Shown: positions 25,413 to 33,091 of the stretch, piece by piece | Position numbering within the stretch: the stretch's first letter is position 1 | How the letters are laid out: every line of letters starts with the position of its first letter | Assembly: GCF_037861325.1 (NCBI RefSeq) | Contig: NZ_JAFELW010000003.1 | Reading direction: 5' to 3' (one strand) | Source: Riemerella anatipestifer_F | Lineage (GTDB): Bacteria > Bacteroidota > Bacteroidia > Flavobacteriales > Weeksellaceae | DNA length: 64,000 bases | Position numbers and translations under genes: made by a program | The notes under the pieces: model-generated | Database searches by the model: none | What the model saw: only the letters and a program-made list of their open reading frames with translations | Told to the model about the DNA's origin: nothing

Positions 25413-26696
25413 TTATAAAATAATTTTGATGTTTTTTTCTGTTTTGTCATTAGAGGCAAATCTGCCGTCTTGTCTCAAAGGTACAATGCCTAAAACACGA
25501 TTTTCGTTATCGCAAAGCAACCAAATTTTTGATTTTGCTAAAATAGACAATTTTTCGTCTTTAAAAAACTTAGAAACCTTTTTTCTCCCCATCATTCCTT
25601 TTGGATAAAAGAAGTCGCCAGCCTCTTTATGCCTCAATTTTAGAGGTAAAGAAATTTGTTCTGCATCAAAGTTCCATTCTAAAATCTCTTTTTTTTCGTA
25701 GGTTATCCATTGGTCTAGTTTTATTTCCTTTTCGCTGGGAAGTGTGATATCTTCATCATTATTTGAAATAGGTTCTTTCTTACTAATAATGAATTGCTCT
25801 CTGTTGATAAGGCATTGGTATCCGTTGGAATAAAACGATTTCCCAGTTTCTGCTGTAAACATCTTGCTAATTTCCGCTTTATTGCTAAACCCAAATCTAT
25901 TGAGTATTTCAAATTGAATAAAGCTAGATTCTTTTTCTAAAGCGTGTCGATCTATAATAGTTTTACATTCAGTGCTTATTGAAAATTCTTTTATTTTGTA
26001 TTCAATTTGTTGATTTATAAAGTATTTGGCTTCAGATAAAAAATCAATACTCTTTCTAAAATTATCCAAAAAATCAGGATTGATTTCTTCTAGATTTGGA
26101 ACTACGGAATGTCTTATCTTGTTTCTAAGATAATCTTGTTTTTGGTTAGATTTATCTTCTCTAAACGCTACGGAATGTGCTTCTGCAAAATGATAAATTT
26201 CCTCTTTGCTAAAATCTAGTAGAGGGCGTAAAATTTCGTTTTCGTTATTAGGAATACCAGCTAATCCTTTAATACCACTACCTCTAGAAAGATTGATGAT
26301 AAAGGTTTCTAGCTGGTCGTTTAAGTGGTGAGCAGTTACGAGGTAGCTTAGACTCCGATTTTTCATAATGTCTCTAAAGAACTGATATCTAAGCTCTCTT
26401 GCCCATAGTTGGATAGACCCCGAAGGTTTTTCATCTTTTTCCGAAACGGTATAACAATGAAACGGAATATGATGCTTTTCGCAGAATTCTTGTACTAATG
26501 CAGCGTCTTTATCCGAATCTTCGCCTCGCAATTTATAGTTGATGTGAGCAATTTCTATTTTAGCATCTATTTGTTTCATCAGATGAGCCAATACCATAGA
26601 ATCTGCTCCGCCACTTACCGCTAATAGAAATTGATGTTTGTTGTAGTTAGGTAGTAGCTCCTTTAGTTTGGTTTTAAATAAATTCACAGAAATCAT
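25413..26696 (-). CDS. tilS: tRNA(Ile)-lysidine synthase
   Basis: A 427-residue PP-loop ATPase that modifies C34 of the CAU-anticodon tRNA-Ile to lysidine so it reads AUA. Seen: the ATP motif SGGADS at residues 28-33, LRGEDSDKDA, TAHHLNDQLETFIINLSRGSGIKGLAG, and the C-terminal TilS substrate-binding domain (RHKEAGDFFYPKGMMGRKKVSKFF). I start at ATG 26696, not at the upstream in-frame codon at 26735. A TATCTTTG lies only 4 nt upstream of this ATG, which points to a nearly leaderless mRNA. Confidence 0.95.
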   Translation of the reverse strand: MISVNLFKTKLKELLPNYNKHQFLLAVSGGADSMVLAHLMKQIDAKIEIAHINYKLRGEDSDKDAALVQEFCEKHHIPFHCYTVSEKDEKPSGSIQLWARELRYQFFRDIMKNRSLSYLVTAHHLNDQLETFIINLSRGSGIKGLAGIPNNENEILRPLLDFSKEEIYHFAEAHSVAFREDKSNQKQDYLRNKIRHSVVPNLEEINPDFLDNFRKSIDFLSEAKYFINQQIEYKIKEFSISTECKTIIDRHALEKESSFIQFEILNRFGFSNKAEISKMFTAETGKSFYSNGYQCLINREQFIISKKEPISNNDEDITLPSEKEIKLDQWITYEKKEILEWNFDAEQISLPLKLRHKEAGDFFYPKGMMGRKKVSKFFKDEKLSILAKSKIWLLCDNENRVLGIVPLRQDGRFASNDKTEKNIKIIL

Positions 26697-26700
26697 TGTC

Positions 26701-26708
26701 CAAAGATA
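26701..26708 (-). promoter_or_regulatory. -7 element of tilS, 4 nt from the start codon
   Basis: TATCTTTG on the minus strand ends 4 nt before ATG 26696. With initiation about 4-6 nt past this box, the transcript would have almost no 5' leader. Confidence 0.5.
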
Positions 26709-26757
26709 CAAGAAAATTAGGTAGTGAAGAAGCAAGTCTAAATCCGCTAAAACTTAG

Positions 26758-26765
26758 TATATTTG
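26758..26765 (+). promoter_or_regulatory. -7 element of the 26771 lipoprotein gene
   Basis: TATATTTG ends 5 nt before ATG 26771, implying a leaderless or nearly leaderless transcript. It is divergent from the tilS promoter. No -33 match is seen. Confidence 0.45.
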
Positions 26766-26770
26766 TAAGG

Positions 26771-27274
26771 ATGAAAAGATACACAGTTTTTATAATTTTA
26801 CTGTTGGTATTTTCTTGTAGGAAGGAAGATACTGAGGTACAGTATATAGACCAAACGATAGATATTTTTCTAAAAGATACTTCGGGTAGAGATTTGCTTA
26901 ATACCAATATTTCTCAAAATAGAGCTAGTTTCACTTTGAGTGATTTGGGAGGAGCGTATAGCTCGGTTAATCTATCTTCGGGTTTTTCTAGGAAGATGGG
27001 CGTAGATTCTATCTATTATATTCAATATATTTCTGGAGCAACTAGAAATTTAAAGGATTCGGTGTCTCCTAGTTTAAAATACTATCAATCGGATATTGCG
27101 TTTAATTGGCAGAAAAAACTAACGGATTCAACTTCATCTTTAGAAATAGATACGATGAGAGTTATTTACTCTTGGCAGCCAAGTCTTTTTCAAGTCAAAG
27201 AAATTTTTTGGAATAATAATCAAGTTTTTTCTAAGCAAAGTCAGGCGAGTAATGTTATTACAATCGTAAAATAA
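26771..27274 (+). CDS. Small lipoprotein of unknown function
   Basis: A 167-residue protein with a lipoprotein signal (MKRYTVFIILLLVFSC, lipidated Cys16, then RKED). The mature part has repeated Ser/Asn-rich strands (VNLSSGFSRK, DSIYYIQYISGATRNL) and ends NNQVFSKQSQASNV. No family recognised. The open frame runs upstream to 26696, but ATG 26771 gives the signal peptide and is placed just after a -7 box. It is divergent from tilS and upstream of serS. Confidence 0.65.
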   Translation: MKRYTVFIILLLVFSCRKEDTEVQYIDQTIDIFLKDTSGRDLLNTNISQNRASFTLSDLGGAYSSVNLSSGFSRKMGVDSIYYIQYISGATRNLKDSVSPSLKYYQSDIAFNWQKKLTDSTSSLEIDTMRVIYSWQPSLFQVKEIFWNNNQVFSKQSQASNVITIVK

Positions 27275-27278
27275 TGCT

Positions 27279-27286
27279 TACTTTTG
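27279..27286 (+). promoter_or_regulatory. -7 element of serS
   Basis: TACTTTTG begins 5 nt after the stop codon of the preceding lipoprotein gene and lies 36 nt before the serS ATG. No good -33 element. Confidence 0.42.
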
Positions 27287-27322
27287 TAGAATATATAAAC
27301 TCCTTATTTTAAATAAATATCA

Positions 27323-28591
27323 ATGTTACAAGTTCAATTTTTAAGAGAGCAAAAAAGCCGTGTTTTAGAAGGGCTTAAAAAGAGAAATTTTAAGGAGCTA
27401 AACCTTGTAGATGAGGCAATAGCGACTGATGACGAAAGAAAGAAAATACAGTATGAGTTAGATGAAAATCTAGCTCAAATGAATAAAATATCCAAAGAGA
27501 TAGGGCTTCTAATGAAGGAAGGAAAGAAGCAAGAAGCAGAGGAGGCTAAAACTAAAACAGGAGAGTTTAAGCAGAAATCACAGGATTTACAACAGTTGTT
27601 AAAAGAAAAAGAGGAGTCTCTACTGAATATTCTTTATCAAATCCCAAATATACCAGCAGATATTGTAAAAGCGGGTAGTTCGGCAGATGATAATGAGGTG
27701 GTGTATCAGTCTTGTGATACTTTTGAGATGGGAACAGAGGCTTTGCCACACTGGGAACTTGCTAAAAAATACAATCTAATTGATTTTGAATTGGGTGTAA
27801 AGATAGCAGGGGCAGGTTTTCCAGTTTATTTAGGTAAAGGAGCTAGGCTACAAAGAGCATTAGTGCAGTTTTTTCTTGATAAAAATACCGATGCAGGTTA
27901 CTTAGAAGTAAATCCGCCGCATGTAGTAAATGAAGCCTCTGGTTATGGTACGGGGCAACTTCCTGATAAAGAGGGACAAATGTATTTTGTGAATGAGGAT
28001 AATTTATATCTTATTCCTACAGCAGAAGTGCCTGTAACCAATATTTATAGAGATGTAATCTTGGAGGAAAAAAAACTTCCTGTAAAGAATACGGCTTTTT
28101 CTCAATGTTACAGAAGAGAAGCAGGAAGCTACGGTGCTGATGTGAGAGGACTTAACCGTCTTCATCAATTTGAAAAAGTAGAGATTGTAAGACTAGAAAA
28201 ACCTGAAAACTCTTACACTGCACTAGATGAGATGGTGGCTCATGTAAAATCTATTTTAGAGGATTTGGAATTGCCATTTAGAATTTTGCGTTTATGTGGT
28301 GGTGATATGGGCTTTACTTCTGCACTTACTTACGATTTTGAGGTGTGGAGTGCGGCTCAACAGAGATGGTTGGAGGTATCTTCGGTGTCTAACTTTGAAA
28401 GTTTTCAAGCTAATAGATTAAAATGCAGATATAAATCAGGAGATGATAAACCTCAGTTAGTACATACATTAAATGGTTCTGCGATGGCCTTACCTAGAGT
28501 AATGGCAGCACTTTTAGAGAACAACCAAACGGAAGAAGGTGTTAAAATTCCAGAAAAGCTAAGAGCATATACAAGATTTGAGAGTATATAA
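27323..28591 (+). CDS. serS: Seryl-tRNA synthetase
   Basis: A 422-residue class II aminoacyl-tRNA synthetase. Seen: an N-terminal long antiparallel coiled-coil arm (about 30-105, rich in Lys/Glu/Gln), motif 2 in FSQCYRREAGSYGADVRGL with the ATP-contacting Arg, and motif 3 in TLNGSAMALPRVMAALLENN. The length is normal for bacterial SerRS. It is followed by a terminator and stands alone. Confidence 0.97.
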   Translation: MLQVQFLREQKSRVLEGLKKRNFKELNLVDEAIATDDERKKIQYELDENLAQMNKISKEIGLLMKEGKKQEAEEAKTKTGEFKQKSQDLQQLLKEKEESLLNILYQIPNIPADIVKAGSSADDNEVVYQSCDTFEMGTEALPHWELAKKYNLIDFELGVKIAGAGFPVYLGKGARLQRALVQFFLDKNTDAGYLEVNPPHVVNEASGYGTGQLPDKEGQMYFVNEDNLYLIPTAEVPVTNIYRDVILEEKKLPVKNTAFSQCYRREAGSYGADVRGLNRLHQFEKVEIVRLEKPENSYTALDEMVAHVKSILEDLELPFRILRLCGGDMGFTSALTYDFEVWSAAQQRWLEVSSVSNFESFQANRLKCRYKSGDDKPQLVHTLNGSAMALPRVMAALLENNQTEEGVKIPEKLRAYTRFESI

Positions 28592-28620
28592 AAAATTACT
28601 CATTTTAAATATAAAAAATA

Positions 28621-28657
28621 AATAGGCTATCTCATTAAAGAAATAGCCTATTATTTT
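28621..28657 (+). terminator. Terminator of serS
   Basis: AATAGGCTA (28621-28629) pairs with TAGCCTATT (28644-28652) and a T-rich tract follows. Confidence 0.75.
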
Positions 28658-28678
28658 ATCGCATCATTATCTTGAAAT

Positions 28679-28709
28679 AAAAAAAGACACTCTAAATTTA
28701 GAGTGTCTT
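28679..28709 (-). terminator. Terminator of the Ala-rich lipoprotein gene
   Basis: A near-perfect palindrome, AAGACACTCTAAA / TTTAGAGTGTCTT (28684-28709), followed on the minus strand by a run of seven T (28679-28685 on plus as A). Confidence 0.85.
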
Positions 28710-28734
28710 AGTTTGTCTGTATATCGCTAAAAGA

Positions 28735-29025
28735 CTACTTAGTAGCTTCTTTTACTTTATCAGCAGCGTTGTCAACAGCACCTTTAGCAGCATCAGCAGC
28801 ACCTTTAGCAGCGTCAGCAGCAGCATCAGCAGCAGCACCAACACCTTCAGCAGCTACAGTAGAAGCAGAGTCTACAACAGTAGCAGCAGAATCAACAACA
28901 GTAGCAGCAGAATCAACAGCCTCAACAGCAGTAGAATCTACTGCAGCAGTTTCAACGTTTTCAGTTTTTTTACAAGCTACAACAGCTAAAGCAGCAACAG
29001 CCGCTACGAATAATGACTTTTTCAT
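28735..29025 (-). CDS. Alanine-rich repeat lipoprotein
   Basis: A 96-residue protein: lipoprotein signal (MKKSLFVAAVAALAVVAC, Cys18), then a low-complexity tail of Ala, Val, Asp, Ser and Lys. It contains a heptad-like repeat VDSAATV twice, then VDSASTV, and later AADAAKGA-type units, likely forming long amphipathic helices like Lpp or LEA-type proteins. The first repeat pair is encoded by a perfect 21-nt tandem duplication (28874-28915). I start at ATG 29025, ignoring an upstream in-frame Lys/Asn-rich stretch. Probably an abundant envelope lipoprotein; the role is inferred from composition. Confidence 0.75.
   Translation of the reverse strand: MKKSLFVAAVAALAVVACKKTENVETAAVDSTAVEAVDSAATVVDSAATVVDSASTVAAEGVGAAADAAADAAKGAADAAKGAVDNAADKVKEATK
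28874..28915. repeat. Perfect 21-nt tandem duplication inside the Ala-rich gene
   Basis: Two identical adjacent 21-nt units (28874-28894 and 28895-28915), each coding seven residues, so copy number can change without a frameshift. Confidence 0.85.
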
Positions 29026-29092
29026 AATTTTAAATAATTTTTTAAATTTGTTTCTTTTTTGTTTGTTACTCTGTTCACTCACTTGAACAAGG

Positions 29093-29100
29093 CAAAGATA
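29093..29100 (-). promoter_or_regulatory. -7 element of the Ala-rich lipoprotein gene
   Basis: TATCTTTG on the minus strand, 67 nt upstream of ATG 29025. Divergent from the full promoter at 29115-29146. Confidence 0.48.
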
Positions 29101-29114
29101 TGGTGAGAAATAAA

Positions 29115-29146
29115 TTTGTGCTAGAAAAATTATTGTAATATCTTTG
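29115..29146 (+). promoter_or_regulatory. Promoter of the 29208 gene pair
   Basis: TTTG at 29115-29118, exactly 20 nt, TATCTTTG at 29139-29146. The leader to the TTG start at 29208 would be about 55 nt. Confidence 0.66.
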
Positions 29147-29207
29147 TAAAATAGTTTTGCAAATAAACATTTTTGTAAATCAGTGGTTTAAGTTAAATTT
29201 TTGAAAT

Positions 29208-30356
29208 TTGTCAGATTTAGATTTATTACACTTTGAACAGCTTAAAGCGGAAGTTCAAGAGGTTTTTTTAGAATCTCATACGCCTTCAGAGGAAGATATA
29301 TCCTTATGGAAGGGGATTGATATTGTCTATTTTCAAGAAGACTTAAGAAAGAAGGTGAAAGGAAATATTAGTGAACGTTCTTTTTATACTTATTTTAAGA
29401 ATTCTCCTACACAAAAATTACCAAGAATAGATATGCTTAATCTTCTTTCTAGCTATGCGGGTTATGCTAATTGGTATGATTTTAAGAAAAATCATTTGTT
29501 TGTTAATGAAATTCTTAGTGAGATAGACGAAAGTAATGAAGAGGCATTCCAAAATGGTGTTGATGAGTCAGCTTTAGGTAATCAACAGGAACAAGAAAAA
29601 TCAATAAATTCTAAGGAAATTATTGATAGTGTTGATGGAGGTAAAAATGTTGTTTTGCAAAAAAATAATACTGATTTAGAGGATGTTGTTAAAAAAAGTG
29701 TTTTCTTGAACAACAATAATCGAGTTCTAAAATTCACTAAATCTTCTTATGTTTGGATTTCGGCAACACTTATACTTTTGTTAGTTCTTGTGGGAATTAT
29801 TTTTTCAGACTTAATCTTGACCAAAAAGTATTCGTTTAAGTTTATTGATGCGGATAGAAATACAAGTATTAATGACTATCTTGATGTTAAAATTATAAAA
29901 GAAGGAGAGTCTCCTATTTTGCATAAGGTAAAGCCGAATGATATTTTAACATATACTACAAAATCAAAATCTCTCATGATGATAATATCTTCTCCTTATT
30001 ATAAGACAGATACTATTGTGAGAAACTTGGAGAATGCTCTTACTTATCCAGAATATGAAACTATAGAGTTAAAGCCTGATGATTATGCTATTATGCTAAA
30101 CTATTATTCCAGGAAGGCAGATGAAGATGTTAACAAGAAGAGAGAAAGGTTAAGTAGGCTTATAAGCAACGATGCTTTAATTTATCAGGTGTTTGATAAT
30201 GAAACTTATGGAGTGGAGATATTAGAAAAAGATCGCTATATAACCTTGATGACAACCCCTACAACTTCTCTTAAAAATTTAGAAATTATAGGGACTCAAA
30301 TGAAGAATGGTAAAATAGTGATGATAAAATTTAGAATTACAAATAACGAAAAGTAA
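29208..30356 (+). CDS. Uncharacterised single-pass membrane protein, TTG start
   Basis: A 382-residue protein. Residues about 5-105 form a cytoplasmic helical domain with ISERSFYTYFKN and LPRIDMLNLLSSYAGY followed by ANWYDFKK, which recurs at the N-terminus of flavobacterial proteins (recalled). A Ser/Asn/Glu-rich spacer follows, then one membrane helix (about 183-203) and a periplasmic beta-rich domain of about 175 residues. No ATG occurs before the conserved domain; TTG 29208 gives MSDLDLLHFEQL, a natural start. The next gene begins 6 nt after its stop, so they form a pair. It could be a signalling or sensing protein; this is inference from topology. Confidence 0.65.
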   Translation: MSDLDLLHFEQLKAEVQEVFLESHTPSEEDISLWKGIDIVYFQEDLRKKVKGNISERSFYTYFKNSPTQKLPRIDMLNLLSSYAGYANWYDFKKNHLFVNEILSEIDESNEEAFQNGVDESALGNQQEQEKSINSKEIIDSVDGGKNVVLQKNNTDLEDVVKKSVFLNNNNRVLKFTKSSYVWISATLILLLVLVGIIFSDLILTKKYSFKFIDADRNTSINDYLDVKIIKEGESPILHKVKPNDILTYTTKSKSLMMIISSPYYKTDTIVRNLENALTYPEYETIELKPDDYAIMLNYYSRKADEDVNKKRERLSRLISNDALIYQVFDNETYGVEILEKDRYITLMTTPTTSLKNLEIIGTQMKNGKIVMIKFRITNNEK

Positions 30357-30362
30357 ACACTT

Positions 30363-30935
30363 ATGAAAATACTTAAAAACTTATTATTCATTCTAATAGC
30401 ATTGATGATTTTATCCTGTGAAAAGAAGGAAGAAATCAGTGATTTAGATAAAGTGAGAAATACAACTAATGCTACTTCTTATCCTGTTGCTAAGATGGAT
30501 AGTGCACAAGCTATAAATGCTATTACTAAGCAAAAAGTTCAGGAGGTTATGGACTTGTCTATTCTCTATTTGTCGGGTAATAGGAATACGGATATAGACT
30601 CTACAATCCATACGCAGCTACTTAAATATTTTGCAACTCCCGACACTCTTAAACTAAAGCCTCTGTTTAAAGAATTAGAGAGCTTAAGGGTTAAGACTGT
30701 TAAGGTACAAAATTTAGAAATCAAGAAAAAGAATAGTGAAAAGGATACATTAAATCAAGCTGTGGTTAAGGTGGAATATTTTGATAATAAAAAATCCTCA
30801 ATAGGGGTTTATGAAAGAAATGTGCAATATATTCTAAAGCCTTTCCCTGAGAAATTTAAGAAAGAATTTAAGTTTTATTTTCTCAACTTTTACACTCCTC
30901 AGAAAGATAGTATCCCCGAAGGTGTAATAAGGTAA
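30363..30935 (+). CDS. Lipoprotein partner of the 29208 protein
   Basis: A 190-residue lipoprotein: signal with Cys19 in LMILSCEKK, an Asp-rich start of the mature part, and a later YFDNKKSSIGVYERNVQYIL strand pair. No family recognised. It lies 6 nt after the single-pass membrane protein and probably works with it in the periplasm. The last 37 bp overlap the end of the convergent 5-formyl-THF cyclo-ligase gene, with no terminator between them. Confidence 0.65.
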   Translation: MKILKNLLFILIALMILSCEKKEEISDLDKVRNTTNATSYPVAKMDSAQAINAITKQKVQEVMDLSILYLSGNRNTDIDSTIHTQLLKYFATPDTLKLKPLFKELESLRVKTVKVQNLEIKKKNSEKDTLNQAVVKVEYFDNKKSSIGVYERNVQYILKPFPEKFKKEFKFYFLNFYTPQKDSIPEGVIR

Positions 30936-31459
30936 TCTAACGAAATATCTTCGTTTCTTAAATCGTCTATACTTTCTAAAGGCGAAAAAAAGTTGACTCC
31001 TATTTTTTTTGTAGTGGAAGGCATAGTCTTGAAAAGTTCGTCATAGAACCCTTTTCCGTAGCCTACTCGGTTGCCCTTATTGTCGCAATAGAGTAGAGGT
31101 GTAATGATGTAATCAAAGTGAGTTACATTCGCGTGAGTATTTTCAGAAGGTTCTAATATTCCCCATTTGTTTTCGGATAGCTGAGTGTTTTCTTTCAGCT
31201 TAATGGCTATCATTTCAGTATTGATAACTTTTGGAACAAATACATTTATTTTTTTTGAAAAACAAGACTCTATAAGTGATAAAGTATAAACTTCCTTAAA
31301 TTTTTTTATAGGAATAAAACAGTGAATGTTTTGGTTTTCAGTAGGGTTAAATTGTAAAAAGAATAAATGAGCTATTTTTTTTGATAGCTCATTTATAGTA
31401 TTTTCAGAAAGTTGCTTTCTTTTCTCTAGATAAATTTTTCTAAGTTCTGCTTTAGTCAT
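30899..31459 (-). CDS. 5-formyltetrahydrofolate cyclo-ligase
   Basis: A 186-residue enzyme that converts 5-formyl-THF to 5,10-methenyl-THF with ATP, recycling folate. Seen: the N-terminal TKAELRKIYLEKRKQLS, a central GILEPSENT (the E-P motif) and the signature NRVGYGKGFYDELF near the C-terminus. I start at ATG 31459, 2 nt after the ferredoxin stop, instead of the longer in-frame opening. Third gene of an operon: U32 protein, ferredoxin, this gene. Confidence 0.88.
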   Translation of the reverse strand: MTKAELRKIYLEKRKQLSENTINELSKKIAHLFFLQFNPTENQNIHCFIPIKKFKEVYTLSLIESCFSKKINVFVPKVINTEMIAIKLKENTQLSENKWGILEPSENTHANVTHFDYIITPLLYCDNKGNRVGYGKGFYDELFKTMPSTTKKIGVNFFSPLESIDDLRNEDISLDYLITPSGILSF

Positions 31460-31461
31460 AG

Positions 31462-31692
31462 TTAGATTTCTTTTACGGAAATTATTTTTACAGGACACGC
31501 TTTAGCAGCCTTATCACAAGGTTCAAAAGCTTCTGGTAGAGGTACTTTTATTGTGTGAAACCCTTTTTTATCGGTAGATTTCAGCAGAACAGACTTACCA
31601 TCTTTTTTTGACATTCTAAAGTACTCTGGAGCAAACTCCGCACAGTAGTTGCACCCAATACATTTATCTCGCTGTAGTGTAACAATAACCAT
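31462..31692 (-). CDS. Single-cluster 4Fe-4S ferredoxin
   Basis: A 76-residue ferredoxin. Cys11, Cys14 and Cys17 (CIGCNYC) and Cys66 (ACPVKI) can bind one 4Fe-4S cluster; Cys59 is extra. It lacks the second motif of 2[4Fe-4S] ferredoxins. It lies between a U32/TrhP-like gene (15 nt upstream) and the folate gene (2 nt downstream). TrhP-type U32 proteins carry a 4Fe-4S cluster, so this ferredoxin might feed electrons to it, which is inference. Confidence 0.85.
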   Translation of the reverse strand: MVIVTLQRDKCIGCNYCAEFAPEYFRMSKKDGKSVLLKSTDKKGFHTIKVPLPEAFEPCDKAAKACPVKIISVKEI

Positions 31693-31707
31693 TAGACAAT
31701 AACTTTA

Positions 31708-32952
31708 TTATGCCTTAACAATTTTATACAGCTTGTCACTAGGTCTTACACGGAAGTCAGTTTTGAATGTGATGACCTCACTTTTAGTAGCTTTTTCGCT
31801 AATACCCTTTCCGTCCACCATCATTTCGGTAATTTCTAACTCTTGTGAACCAGTGGTAGGTCCTTGGATTAAAACTTTATCACCCACATTCAAATCGTAT
31901 GCTTCTATTAAAAACTCGGCAATGTTGGATTTTGGATAATAATGTCTGCCTTTGCCTATGTAAAGTTTCTTTTGTGTAGCATTAGAACCTGGGTTGGGAG
32001 ACCATTCTCCAAGTTCTTGCCCTAAATAGTATCCGCTCCAAAACCCTCTATTATAAACGGTTTCTAGCTGTTTCATCCATTCTGCAACTTTCTCTTGAGA
32101 AAACGAGCCGTCTTCTATACTGTCTATGGCTTCTCTATAGCACTTAGTTACGGTGGCTACATATTCGGGAGCACGCCCTCTGCCCTCTATTTTTAGAACT
32201 TTAACTCCTGCATCTACAATTTGGTCTAAGAAGTTGATGGTGCATAAGTCTTTAGGAGACATCATATACTCGTTGTCAAGTTCTATTTCAAAACCGCTTT
32301 CTTGGTCTATTACAGTATATTTTTTTCGGCAATTTTGCTTACAAGCCCCACGGTTAGCAGAAGAGTTGTGCGAATGTAGACTTAGATAACACTTCCCAGA
32401 AACTGCCATACATAAAGCTCCGTGTCCAAATATTTCTATTTCTACTAAATTTCCAGAAGGACCTTTAATTTGCTCTTTTTCTATTTGAGTACAAATCTTT
32501 TTTACTTGACTGATACTAAGCTCTCTACTCATTACCATAGTATCTGCAAACATTGCATAGAATTTTACAGTTTCTATATTGGTAATGTTAATTTGAGTAG
32601 AAATATGCACCTCCATACCAATTTGTCTTGCGTAAGCAATCACAGCCTGATCCATAGCAATCACAGCGGTAAGGTTGGCTTCTTTTGCCTTGTCTAAAAG
32701 GGTTTTTATGATTGATAAATCATGATCATAAATAATAGTGTTGAGGGTGAGGTATGTTCTTACGCCTTTCTCTTGGCATCTTTTGCTAATTTCAGGTAAG
32801 TCATCTATGGTAAAATTCATAGAAGCTCTAGCTCTCATATTAAGCTGTTCTACACCGAAATAGACAGAGTCTGCACCATTATCTAAAGCTGCCTGAAGAG
32901 AAGTGAAATCTCCTGCAGGACACATTAGTTCTATTTTTCCGCTTTTAGTCAT
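31708..32952 (-). CDS. U32 family protein, TrhP (YegQ)-like
   Basis: A 414-residue member of the U32 'peptidase' family, whose studied members (TrhP, RlhA) are nucleic acid hydroxylation factors, not proteases. Seen: ELMCPAGDFTSLQAALDNGAD at the N-terminus, GVRTYLTLNTI, the family block IEIFGHGALCMAVSGKCYLS and RGACKQNCRKKY with cysteines for an Fe-S cluster, and a C-terminal beta domain. Length and the absence of a second catalytic half favour TrhP (uridine hydroxylation in tRNA) over the larger RlhA. The precise activity is inferred. Confidence 0.8.
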   Translation of the reverse strand: MTKSGKIELMCPAGDFTSLQAALDNGADSVYFGVEQLNMRARASMNFTIDDLPEISKRCQEKGVRTYLTLNTIIYDHDLSIIKTLLDKAKEANLTAVIAMDQAVIAYARQIGMEVHISTQINITNIETVKFYAMFADTMVMSRELSISQVKKICTQIEKEQIKGPSGNLVEIEIFGHGALCMAVSGKCYLSLHSHNSSANRGACKQNCRKKYTVIDQESGFEIELDNEYMMSPKDLCTINFLDQIVDAGVKVLKIEGRGRAPEYVATVTKCYREAIDSIEDGSFSQEKVAEWMKQLETVYNRGFWSGYYLGQELGEWSPNPGSNATQKKLYIGKGRHYYPKSNIAEFLIEAYDLNVGDKVLIQGPTTGSQELEITEMMVDGKGISEKATKSEVITFKTDFRVRPSDKLYKIVKA

Positions 32953-32971
32953 TGGGTCAAAAAAATTTTTG

Positions 32972-32979
32972 CAAAGATA
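32972..32979 (-). promoter_or_regulatory. -7 element of the U32-ferredoxin-folate operon
   Basis: TATCTTTG on the minus strand, 19 nt upstream of ATG 32952; no clear -33 partner. Confidence 0.45.
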
Positions 32980-33027
32980 GAAATTTTTATAATAGGCTAT
33001 TAAGTTCTATCGTTGTGGTATAAATAT

Positions 33028-33061
33028 TAAAAATCCCTCCTTTCTATTAGGAAAAGAGGGA
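33028..33061 (-). terminator. Terminator of the HtrA gene
   Basis: TCCCTCCTTTC (33034-33044) pairs with GAAAAGAGGGA (33051-33061) with one mismatch; on the minus strand a T-run follows. Confidence 0.75.
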
Positions 33062-33091
33062 GAATAAGGATTAGTTAAATGGTTTTTCTAT

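Noticed and set aside
28769..29086. Long Ala/Thr/Ser-rich open frame on the plus strand opposite the Ala-rich lipoprotein
   Set aside because: It is the mirror of a GC-rich codon repeat (GCA/GCT on the true strand); no signal peptide, promoter or start context. The minus-strand gene has a lipobox, promoter and terminator.
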